Shown here piece by piece: positions 56,162 through 64,000 of a DNA stretch of 64,000 nucleotides; the first letter of the stretch is position 1; each line of letters opens with the position of its first letter. This DNA is from Thiothrix subterranea (GTDB taxonomy: Bacteria; Pseudomonadota; Gammaproteobacteria; Thiotrichales; Thiotrichaceae): the NCBI RefSeq assembly GCF_030930995.1, contig NZ_CP133217.1, positions 1,850,001 through 1,914,000 on the forward strand, given 5' to 3'. Under the pieces are notes generated by a model that was given only the letters and a program-made list of their open reading frames with translations, did not search any database and was not told the DNA's origin. The position numbers and the translations under genes were made by a program.

Positions 56162-59100
56162 GTGTTCCCCGCGTCTGTGGGGATGAACCGCTGATGAATG
56201 CGGTACTCACTTTTTTGGCAGAGTGTTCCCCGCGTCTGTGGGGATGAACCGCCTCCTGCCTCACGGCAGTAGTGTTGTTGAATGTGTTCCCCGCGTCTGT
56301 GGGGATGAACCGCACACGGCATCCAGCACGTCGTTGGGTTGGGTGTGTTCCCCGCGTCTGTGGGGATGAACCGGCAGGAGATTTGTTGCGTGCTTTGCTG
56401 TGATAGTGTTCCCCGCGTCTGTGGGGATGAACCGCCACGCTGTCAGAGCGTCAACGGGTGTTGGGCGTGTTCCCCGCGTCTGTGGGGATGAACCGCGAGT
56501 GATCTCAGAGATTACCGTATCCGCAAAGTGTTCCCCGCGTCTGTGGGGATGAACCGTACCGGGGCGTATTGGTGCACTCGGCCTGTTTGTGTTCCCCGCG
56601 TCTGTGGGGATGAACCGCCAGCCCCGCAACGCACCAGCCAAGCCGAAACGTGTTCCCCGCGTCTGTGGGGATGAACCGTTCTGCCGTTGACGTAGTAGCC
56701 AATTTCAGTTGTGTTCCCCGCGTCTGTGGGGATGAACCGTGGTCATAAATGCGGTTGTAGCGGATTTTCTCGTGTTCCCCGCGTCTGTGGGGATGAACCG
56801 TATTTGAAGAATCAGGCTGTGGAGCCGCATAAGTGTTCCCCGCGTCTGTGGGGATGAACCGAGGTTGACCGCATCAAAGACAGCCGCGACCGCATGTTCC
56901 CCGCGTCTGTGGGGATGAACCGCCAGTGTCTGACATCGACTACAGCGAGTTCCTGTGTTCCCCGCGTCTGTGGGGATGAACCGCCTTTGAATACCTTCCT
57001 GGCATGAGCAGCAAAGTGTTCCCCGCGTCTGTGGGGATGAACCGCTCTTCCATGAGCTTTTTTTGTGTTGACTTGTGTGTTCCCCGCGTCTGTGGGGATG
57101 AACCGTCCAGAAACTCACCCAACGTTGGCAGGAAAGAGTGTTCCCCGCGTCTGTGGGGATGAACCGGGTCGGTTGAAATCGTGGCGGAATCAATTGCTAC
57201 GTGTTCCCCGCGTCTGTGGGGATGAACCGTAGCTACCCAGAGATTCGCTGAGATTATGGGCGTGTTCCCCGCGTCTGTGGGGATGAACCGCCAATCACGC
57301 TGGAAGACTATAGAAAGCACCTGTGTTCCCCGCGTCTGTGGGGATGAACCGGGCTTGGCGTTATTGTAAGTGCGACGTTGGCTGTGTTCCCCGCGTCTGT
57401 GGGGATGAACCGGTCACTGAGATTTCACAGGAAGACTTATGGAAGTGTTCCCCGCGTCTGTGGGGATGAACCGAGCAGCTTAGGCGTCATGCTGCACCAA
57501 AATTTGTGTTCCCCGCGTCTGTGGGGATGAACCGTGACCGCACCTAAATAAATCAACCGCTGCCAAGTGTTCCCCGCGTCTGTGGGGATGAACCGGTCAT
57601 CTCAATATCCGACGATAATGCAGGGTTGTGTTCCCCGCGTCTGTGGGGATGAACCGCAAATTGGTATAAAGGTTCAGTCTGTGCAGCAGTGTTCCCCGCG
57701 TCTGTGGGGATGAACCGAAAACGAGCTTGCTGATTTGGAAGTGCAGGCTGTGTTCCCCGCGTCTGTGGGGATGAACCGACATTGGGCATGATCGCCAAGG
57801 TATATACCAAGTGTTCCCCGCGTCTGTGGGGATGAACCGTCGGCTATCGGGTCGGCAGTGGGAACGGCGGCGTGTTCCCCGCGTCTGTGGGGATGAACCG
57901 TCATGGGGCGAACCATGCCACGCCACCATCTTGTGTTCCCCGCGTCTGTGGGGATGAACCGAGGATTTTTAGGCTCATTTTAAGTACCCCCAAGTGTTCC
58001 CCGCGTCTGTGGGGATGAACCGCCGTTCGTCGGCTGCAACAATGCTCCAATAATGTGTTCCCCGCGTCTGTGGGGATGAACCGTTTGATAACCTCTTCAT
58101 GTGCGTGTTTGTGGAGTGTTCCCCGCGTCTGTGGGGATGAACCGTCACTACCGCTAACCTGATTAGCAATAACACCGTGTTCCCCGCGTCTGTGGGGATG
58201 AACCGTAATCACGCCACAGAACCAGCCAAGGAAAAGCGTGTTCCCCGCGTCTGTGGGGATGAACCGTCACTACCGCTAACCTGATTAGCAATAACACCGT
58301 GTTCCCCGCGTCTGTGGGGATGAACCGATGCTGGCAGACACCACGCTGGAAACCAACCAGTGTTCCCCGCGTCTGTGGGGATGAACCGCATTTATAGGTG
58401 TTTTTGCCGTTGCGCACCGTGTGTTCCCCGCGTCTGTGGGGATGAACCGGCTGGCGAGGGGCAGGCGGGCGGAAAATTGAAGTGTTCCCCGCGTCTGTGG
58501 GGATGAACCGAGCTAGGATTTTGTTGTGCTTCTTGAATGTTTGTGTTCCCCGCGTCTGTGGGGATGAACCGAATTGGAGGCGCATCATGTCTGCCGCTTG
58601 TTCGTGTTCCCCGCGTCTGTGGGGATGAACCGTGCATCAGGTTGCTACGCATGATTTCCTTACTGTGTTCCCCGCGTCTGTGGGGATGAACCGACAAAGC
58701 GGCACTGGATGGCATGAAGCAGAGCGTGTTCCCCGCGTCTGTGGGGATGAACCGGGGTATTCGGCGGATGCGTTGAATGCGTTTAGGTGTTCCCCGCGTC
58801 TGTGGGGATGAACCGCCAAACTGGTGCGCGGCGCAGCCATTGGCCTAGTGTTCCCCGCGTCTGTGGGGATGAACCGATCAGCGAATCCGGCAAGAGACAG
58901 CGGCAATGGTGTTCCCCGCGTCTGTGGGGATGAACCGGATGCGGATCAACTGTGATGCGCATACCTAACGTGTTCCCCGCGTCTGTGGGGATGAACCGAC
59001 GCGGACAAACAAGACGAAGCCGGTGGCATCGTGTTCCCCGCGTCTGTGGGGATGAACCGCCGTCATCAAAACCGAAAGCGGTTGGCGCGTGGTGTTCCCC

Positions 59101-59608
59101 GCGTCTGTGGGGATGAACCGGACGGCACGCACAGCGAAATGACGTTTAACAAGTGTTCCCCGCGTCTGTGGGGATGAACCGGTTACGCTGGGTGCAATCG
59201 TTACCCAGATTGCGTGTTCCCCGCGTCTGTGGGGATGAACCGCGTTCCGAAACCTTCAACGGCATTATGTCGAAGTGTTCCCCGCGTCTGTGGGGATGAA
59301 CCGGCTTTCCCGCTGCACGGCTGTATTACCGTGCCGTGTTCCCCGCGTCTGTGGGGATGAACCGACCGCAGGACGTAAACTCGCCAATAACAAGCAGTGT
59401 TCCCCGCGTCTGTGGGGATGAACCGGGTTCGACTCCCTTATCGTCCACCATAAACATGTGTTCCCCACGTCTGTGGGGATGAACCGGCGTTCGTTTTCAC
59501 CCATCACCGCATCCGCCAGTGTTCCCCGCGTCTGTGGGGATGAACCGCTGCCGTCAGGTGTTTTAATGAACTCTGTCATGTGTTCCCCGCGTCTGTGGGG
59601 ATGAGCCG
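56162..59608 (+). CRISPR. Type I-E CRISPR array, 57 repeats / 56 spacers
   Basis: The 29-base repeat begins GTGTTCCCCGCG, ends GGGGATGAACCG, and forms the hairpin CCCCGC/GTGGGG cut by Cas6e. The period is 61 bases, with spacers of 32 and one of 34 (57167-57200). Variants are a first-base G-to-A at 56894, a base change (CCCCACG) at 59458, and a GAGCCG end in the last repeat (59580-59608). Decay at the right end shows it is the old end, so the leader is on the left. One spacer occurs twice (58145-58176 and 58267-58298). Confidence 0.98.
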
Positions 59609-59760
59609 TTGTCCTTACCAGATTGTTAAACCGCCAAACCACAAGGCAATAAAATCCAATTCCTTCGCGCTTACGTATCCTTCTGTGATGAGCAAGTTGC
59701 AGGTATGTGAATGCTGCGCTTGACTCCCTGTTTCCCAATTTCAATCACAATAGGTGGAGA

Positions 59761-60201
59761 ATGAAGATGAATACGAAGTTTATCGCTTTTGCTTTTACCA
59801 CCGCGCTGGCGGCTTCTGGTGTTGCCTTCGCTGCGGAGCAAGAAAAAATGGACATGGCTGATCTGTCGGTTTCTGCCAAAGATCAGGATACATCCGGCGG
59901 CACGGTAACGGCTGACAAGATCATGGCAGCGGCGAATGGTTGGCTGGTCGTGCACCGTACTGATGCTGAGATGAAGCCCGGCCCCGTCATTGCGTATGCT
60001 CCCTTGAAAAAGGGTGAGAACAATGAAGTGAGCGCAATCCTGACCGAGCCAGTCGCAAAAGGCGACAAGTTGATGTTCATGCTGCACGGTGAAGAGGGTG
60101 GCATGAAAACGGGCATATTTGAATACACGCTTGGAGCCAAGGAGGATGGCCCGGTGAAAGTTGATGGCAAACTGGTCATGACCGTCATTAACGCCGAATA
60201 A
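59761..60201 (+). CDS. Secreted DUF7282 domain protein
   Basis: This is a 146-residue protein with ATG 59761 after AGGTGGAGA. The signal peptide 'FIAFAFTTALAASGVAFA' ends near 23. The mature part has 'VSAKDQDTSGGTVTADKIMA', 'GWLVVHRTDAEMKPGPVIAY' and a β-rich body as in DUF7282, a domain of secreted and archaeal surface proteins. Its function is not known. A hairpin follows at 60219. Confidence 0.8.
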   Translation: MKMNTKFIAFAFTTALAASGVAFAAEQEKMDMADLSVSAKDQDTSGGTVTADKIMAAANGWLVVHRTDAEMKPGPVIAYAPLKKGENNEVSAILTEPVAKGDKLMFMLHGEEGGMKTGIFEYTLGAKEDGPVKVDGKLVMTVINAE

Positions 60202-60218
60202 TCCTGTTGTTTTCAGCG

Positions 60219-60243
60219 TTGGCGGGGCTGCTTACCCCGCCAA
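60219..60243 (+). terminator. Hairpin after the DUF7282 gene
   Basis: A perfect 9-base stem (TTGGCGGGG / CCCCGCCAA) with a 7-base loop. No T-run follows, so termination may be weak. Confidence 0.5.
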
Positions 60244-60315
60244 TACTGCGGTCAAGCTTGCCGTTCTTGTGCATAATGCAGCCATCCAAACCTTAACCGC
60301 CATGACATTGCCGCT

Positions 60316-61923
60316 ATGCAAGAATTACCCACCACCGCCAGCGAACAACGCCTGCAAGATAACCAACTCCCGCAGCGTTGGCGGGGCAAATCCCAATTCA
60401 CCATCGCCGCCCCCCGCTTCGGCACGGGCGTAGACTTCCTCACCACTTGGCAAGCATGGCAAGCCGACCCGCAACGTTGCGCCCGCCTGCATTTCATTGC
60501 TATCGAACCGCACCCCCTTCAACCCGCGACCTTGCGTGAGTTATTGGCAAATTACGCGGAATTGCAACCCTTAGCCGCTGAACTCATCGCTCATTACCCC
60601 CCGCTGCTCGACGGATTCCACCGCCTGACGTTCGCCCAAGGCCGCCTCACCCTGACCCTGTGCTTCATGGCTGTGCCAACCGCCCTCGCCGAACTCGTCG
60701 CCCGCGTCGATGTCTGGTATTCGCCTGAACACCTCATCCCTGCGCTGGAACCCTGGTATGCCTTGCCAGCACCTTCCCCCGTGACACACGCCAACGTCAT
60801 CGGCGGCGGCATCGCAGGTTGCCAAATCGCGCACGCGCTGGCAAAACGCGGCTGGGAAGTCACCTTGTACGAACGCCACACCCGCCTTGCGATGGAAGCA
60901 TCCGGCAACCGTGCGGGCGTGCTTATCCCGAAAATGACATCAGAAGCAGGCTGGGGTGAAACTTTTTATCGCCAAGCGTTCTGGTTTGCCGTGCAGCAAA
61001 TCCGCCAACTGCAAGCAGCGGGGCAGGTGATCGACTGGGCGCAATGCGGCGCGTTGCAACTGGCACACGAGCCGCGTGAAGCCGCCCGTCAGCAAGCGCT
61101 TCGGGCGCGTGAGTTGCCTGCCGATTTCATCCAGATTCTCGATCAGGCGGAGGCTTCCGCCGTAGCGGGAATTCCGTTACCGAGCGGCGCGAGTTATTTC
61201 CCGCAAGCAGGTTGGCTGAACCCTGCCAGTTGGTGTACGGCGTTGGTGGCGCAGGCCAATATCGAAGTGCGCACGCTGACAGATGCGAGCGTTTTGCCGG
61301 TGGATGGTGTGACGATTATTGCCAGCGGACGCGAGGCGGATCGGTTTGCCGCGAGTCAGTTCCTGCCCTTTATGCCGGTATTGGGGCAAACCAGTGTGGC
61401 GAGCGCTTCGGCGTTTAGCGAGCAACTGAAGACAACCTTAGGACACGAAGGCTATCTGACCCCAGCGCTGGCGGGGCAACACATTTTCGGCGCAACGTTT
61501 GTGCGTAATAAGCGTGAACCCACGCTGGATGCCGCCACCGATACCGTGAATCACCAGCAATTGGCGCAATACCTGCCCGATTTTGCGGCCTCATTCGGCA
61601 CGGTGGCGTCCAGCCACGCGGCGATTCGCATGACAACGCCGGATCGCTATCCGGTGGTGGGGGCGCTGCCGGATGTCGCATTTTTCCAGCAAGCCTACGC
61701 CGAATTGCGGCATGGTCGCGCAAACCAGCCGTTTCCACTGGCGCATTATCAGCCGGGTGTGTGGATAGCGGCGGGTTTCGGTTCACGTGGGCTTACCACC
61801 AGCGGTTTGTGTGCGGAATTGCTGGCGGCGTTGCTGACAGGGGAACCGTTGCCGGTGCAGGCGACCTTGTATCGCCATTTGCATCCGGCACGGTTTCTGA
61901 TTCGTCAGCTTAAGCGCGGTTAG
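60316..61923 (+). CDS. mnmC: MnmC FAD-oxidoreductase with shortened methyltransferase domain
   Basis: This is a 535-residue protein; full MnmC is ~660. The C-terminal FAD domain (~165-530) has 'VIGGGIAGCQIAHALAKRGW', 'SGNRAGVLIPK' and the end 'GFGSRGLTTSGLCAELLAAL'. The N-terminal part keeps SAM-binding motif I ('RFGTGVDFLTTWQAWQ') and the next strands ('LHFIAIEPHPLQP'). After 'ARVDVWYSPEHLIPALEPW' it jumps straight to the FAD domain. The DGFxPxxNPxxW motif and following ~75 residues of the methyltransferase core are missing. MnmC makes mnm5s2U34 in tRNA in two steps: the oxidation step seems kept and the methylation step lost. Confidence 0.85.
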   Translation: MQELPTTASEQRLQDNQLPQRWRGKSQFTIAAPRFGTGVDFLTTWQAWQADPQRCARLHFIAIEPHPLQPATLRELLANYAELQPLAAELIAHYPPLLDGFHRLTFAQGRLTLTLCFMAVPTALAELVARVDVWYSPEHLIPALEPWYALPAPSPVTHANVIGGGIAGCQIAHALAKRGWEVTLYERHTRLAMEASGNRAGVLIPKMTSEAGWGETFYRQAFWFAVQQIRQLQAAGQVIDWAQCGALQLAHEPREAARQQALRARELPADFIQILDQAEASAVAGIPLPSGASYFPQAGWLNPASWCTALVAQANIEVRTLTDASVLPVDGVTIIASGREADRFAASQFLPFMPVLGQTSVASASAFSEQLKTTLGHEGYLTPALAGQHIFGATFVRNKREPTLDAATDTVNHQQLAQYLPDFAASFGTVASSHAAIRMTTPDRYPVVGALPDVAFFQQAYAELRHGRANQPFPLAHYQPGVWIAAGFGSRGLTTSGLCAELLAALLTGEPLPVQATLYRHLHPARFLIRQLKRG

Positions 61924-62366
61924 GGTTCGGCAGGCTGGGCGACGTGTTGCGGAGGGCGCAATTTGTCGATTTCAGTGTCGAGCGCTTGATTGCTGGCGTT
62001 GCCTTGGGTGAGGGTTTGTTGCAGGCGAGTATTTTCTTGCTCCAAGGCTTGTACTTGTTGCACCACGTGTTGCAGGGATTCGCGCATCTTGTCGTAGCGG
62101 GTGCGTTCGTCTGGGGTCAGCTTTGCCAATTCCTCCGGTGTCAGTTCGGGTGCGCTGAAGGGGGATTCGGTGGGTGGCTCCGCCGCGACTGCCGGTTCGG
62201 GTGCTGGCTTGGGGGGAGCTTCCAATTCTTTGAATGGGCTGGTTAACGTCAAGGTTTGTTCTTGAGGTGCTTGCGCGGCAGGTGTCAAATAAAGCATGAC
62301 TCCCCCAGCAATCAGCATAAGCGAAGCCAGTGCGCCAATGGCAGTAATCGGGTCTTTAGTAGGCAT
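61920..62366 (-). CDS. Membrane-anchored coiled-coil protein
   Basis: This is a 148-residue protein; ATG 62366. One membrane helix (~9-27, 'IGALASLMLIAGGVMLYL') is followed by a Pro/Ala/Glu-rich linker (~30-75), then a coiled coil (~85-135, 'MRESLQHVVQQVQALEQENT'). No family is recognised. The 3' end overlaps mnmC by 4 bases, convergently. Confidence 0.65.
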   Translation of the reverse strand: MPTKDPITAIGALASLMLIAGGVMLYLTPAAQAPQEQTLTLTSPFKELEAPPKPAPEPAVAAEPPTESPFSAPELTPEELAKLTPDERTRYDKMRESLQHVVQQVQALEQENTRLQQTLTQGNASNQALDTEIDKLRPPQHVAQPAEP

Positions 62367-62553
62367 GTGTAAGTCGTGCGCCAAAAATTCATGAGCATAA
62401 TTCGCTGGCACGCGATACTCAAGCCAGAAAGCGTTTTTGAGTGTACTTAATTGACATCGTTATAGGCGTCTATTACGATGCCTGCCCATTGATATTCCTT
62501 CCACAATAATGTAATTCAAAGTCCGATAGGACACATCCAGGAGATAGTTAGTC

Positions 62554-63249
62554 ATGAAAAAAATTACCGTTAGTATTTCTGCTTTGTTCTTAGCGCTGGG
62601 CGTTCTGAGCGGCTGCGGCGAGAAAAAAGAAGAAGCGCCGAAAGCGGAAGCACCTGCTGCTGAGCAAAAGCCTGCTGAACAAGTTGCTCAACCCGCAGCG
62701 CCCGCCGCAGAACCTGCACCAGCCGCTACCCCAGCAGTAGCAGCGGCTGACCCAGCCGTGATGCCTAACCCAATGACGGCGATGACCGATGCGGCTAAAG
62801 CTGCCGGTGATGCGGTTGCACAAGCGGCTGATTCCACCACGCAAGCAGTGGGTGATGCAGCCAAAGCCGTGGGCGATACCGCTACTAAAGCGGCGGATGC
62901 TACCACGCAGGCAGTAGGCGATGCGGCTCAAGCCGTGGGCGATACTGCTGCTAAAGCGGCGGATGCGACCACTGAAGCGGCAGCAGGCGCAGTAGCAGCG
63001 GCTGGCGCGGTTGACGGCGAAAAAGTTTACAAAGGTCTGTGCTTCAGTTGCCATGACATGGGGATTGCTGGTTCACCTAAGTTGGGTGATAAAGCGGCAT
63101 GGGCGCCACGTATCGCAACCGGTATGGACGCTTTGTACACCTCTTCTTTGAATGGTAAAGGTGCGATGCCAGCAAAAGGCGGCAACCCAGCACTGGCTGA
63201 TGCAGAAGTGAAAGCAGCCGTTGATTGGATGGTTGCCCAAGCAAAGTAA
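62554..63249 (+). CDS. Lipoprotein cytochrome c with LEA-like repeats
   Basis: This is a 231-residue protein. The lipobox 'LGVLSGCGEKK' gives lipidated C21. A Pro/Ala/Glu linker (~25-75) precedes a stretch (~82-145) of 22-residue Ala-rich repeats, each two 11-mers ('TTQAVGDAAKAVGDTATKAA'), as in LEA or apolipoprotein-like amphipathic helices. The cytochrome c5-type domain has the heme motif CFSCH at 163-167, with a distal Met likely in 'GAMPAKGGNPAL'. It is an electron carrier on the membrane, perhaps on the periplasmic face of the outer or inner membrane. A terminator follows. Confidence 0.88.
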   Translation: MKKITVSISALFLALGVLSGCGEKKEEAPKAEAPAAEQKPAEQVAQPAAPAAEPAPAATPAVAAADPAVMPNPMTAMTDAAKAAGDAVAQAADSTTQAVGDAAKAVGDTATKAADATTQAVGDAAQAVGDTAAKAADATTEAAAGAVAAAGAVDGEKVYKGLCFSCHDMGIAGSPKLGDKAAWAPRIATGMDALYTSSLNGKGAMPAKGGNPALADAEVKAAVDWMVAQAK

Positions 63250-63269
63250 GCGCTTATTTGCTTTGCCAT

Positions 63270-63300
63270 AAAAAAAGCCCCATTACGGGGCTTTTTTTAT
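63270..63300 (+). terminator. Terminator after the cytochrome gene
   Basis: A long stem (AAAAAAAGCCCC / GGGGCTTTTTTT) with a short ATTAC loop and a T-run. Confidence 0.93.
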
Positions 63301-63314
63301 GGGTGGCGTGATGC

Positions 63315-63395
63315 CTAAATGAGGTGATATGCCGTCATTAGATTGATCATTGCCACTGAGATTAGTATCAAGATAAATTTATATTCAATATCCAT
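63315..63395 (-). CDS. 26-aa membrane peptide
   Basis: Minus-strand ATG at 63395 is preceded by GGAGGT at good spacing. The peptide is 'MDIEYKFILILISVAMINLM' and then 'TAYHLI', one hydrophobic helix with an acidic start. Its stop is TAG at 63315-63317. The strong ribosome site makes translation plausible. No family is recognised; the length is like small membrane regulators such as those of oxidases. Confidence 0.55.
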   Translation of the reverse strand: MDIEYKFILILISVAMINLMTAYHLI

Positions 63396-63604
63396 AACGA
63401 TACCTCCGATTGTTTTTATTGATTAATTTCCCTGTGCCCGTGCAGTGATAGGTGGATCACTTCTCTCCATTAGTGCGGAATAGTTTAGCACCAGCTTAAT
63501 TAATAAACGCTTAATAATTGCCTGTTTTGTGGTCACGGTAGGTGTATCTTCTCCTCTCTTTTTCACCGTTGATCAGCTAAATCGGTGCGATCTTACGGAA
63601 CTGC

Positions 63605-63633
63605 ATGACACTTGCTGTATCAAGCCGTATAAT
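63605..63633 (+). promoter_or_regulatory. σ70 promoter of ssrA
   Basis: ATGACA (63605-63610), 17 bases, then TATAAT (63628-63633). One base off the consensus -35 and a perfect -10. Transcription would start near 63640, 23 bases before the mature tmRNA 5' end, the usual short precursor. Confidence 0.8.
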
Positions 63634-63662
63634 CGTGAGTCCAGCAACTTTTGCAGGATTCC

Positions 63663-64000
63663 GGGGGCGACTTGGCTTCGACGTGGATCACAAAGTCTGG
63701 GGAGCATGTAGTGGATGTGGTGACCACTTAAATTCTAGTCACAAACAATAGTCGCAAACGACGACTCTTACGCTCTCGCCGCTTAATAACCGGTAGTTAG
63801 CTGTCTGATCGCTACTGTGCTTATGCAGTACGAATATTCAGGCATCATCCAATCATAAGATCGTGCGGGAGGCTCGCCCAAGGCCAAACCACTAAACAGT
63901 ATTGGGACAGCCTGTGAGCAGCCTGTCAGTTGGCGGCAATCGGGTTAAATAAACGACTGACTAAACATGTAGTAGCCTTCAGATGGAGGGTTTGCGGACG
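63663..64000 (+). ncRNA. ssrA: tmRNA (ssrA), partial at 3' end
   Basis: The 5' end 'GGGGGCGACTTGGCTTCGAC' is the tRNA-like acceptor. The tag frame starts at the GCA resume codon 63754 and encodes ANDDSYALAA before TAA TAA (63784-63789), very close to the E. coli tag ANDENYALAA. The 3' portion (ACTAAACATGTAGTA...) reaches the window end; about 25-30 bases with the CCA end are missing. tmRNA with SmpB frees stalled ribosomes and tags the product for ClpXP. Confidence 0.97.

Overview
The window looks like a chromosome segment of a filamentous sulfur-oxidising gammaproteobacterium, most likely Thiothrix or a close relative. This is inferred from the gammaproteobacterial core clusters (exbB-exbD-msbA-lpxK-Trm112-kdsB, T2SS gspD-E-F, ssrA with a near-E. 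coli tag), from glyoxylate-cycle and TRAP genes, and from a long type I-E CRISPR locus. No rRNA marker is present, so the taxonomy is not proven. Housekeeping genes have moderate GC. Four blocks are visibly more AT-rich or accessory: 1-6460, 6512-10260, 27612-30260 and, by content, the CRISPR region.

Layout: (1) 1-6453 (+): a tightly packed operon of an SF1 helicase (left end cut off), a PIN-domain protein, a coiled-coil protein, a ClpB-like AAA+ ATPase and a small NrdG-like radical SAM protein. I cannot assign it to a named system. (2) 6512-10256 (-): a RiPP-like cluster with a 47-aa precursor peptide, a radical SAM/SPASM maturase, a JmjC/cupin oxygenase, a nucleotidyltransferase and a leucine-rich-repeat protein. 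(3) 10698-11171: scars, namely a frameshifted ISAs1/H-repeat transposase remnant and the first ~38 codons of a broken ppk1. (4) 11449-16207: energy transduction and lipid A/KDO genes. (5) 16356-22765: a FadL-type porin, two paralogous 101-aa proteins with matching CRP-like promoters, mqo, aceA and rraA. (6) 22776-26075 (-): TRAP transporter. (7) 26166-27596: argG, slyX. (8) 27612-30260: AAA ATPase (DUF3696) + PIN nuclease + Rnl2-like RNA ligase, with overlapping genes, a candidate RNA-targeting defence cassette. (9) 30266-47185: rsmJ, DUF423, phosphatase, iscR, DUF1249, pgm, mnmH-selD, sugar transferase, gspD-E-F, a PanE-like protein, DUF1015, a Met-rich membrane protein and lepB. (10) 47347-59608: cas3-cse1-cse2-cas7-cas5-cas6e, an unknown 149-aa gene, cas1, cas2, then a 57-repeat array. 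(11) 59761-64000: a secreted DUF7282 protein, an MnmC lacking half of its methyltransferase domain, a membrane coiled-coil protein, a lipoprotein cytochrome c with LEA-like repeats, a 26-aa membrane peptide and tmRNA, which runs off the right edge.

The best candidates for undescribed biology are the helicase/PIN/ClpB-like/radical SAM operon, the precursor-maturase-oxygenase-nucleotidyltransferase cluster, and the ATPase-PIN-RNA ligase cassette. Start sites were chosen from Shine-Dalgarno spacing, stop/start overlaps and family N-termini. All family calls are from reading the translations, without database searches.
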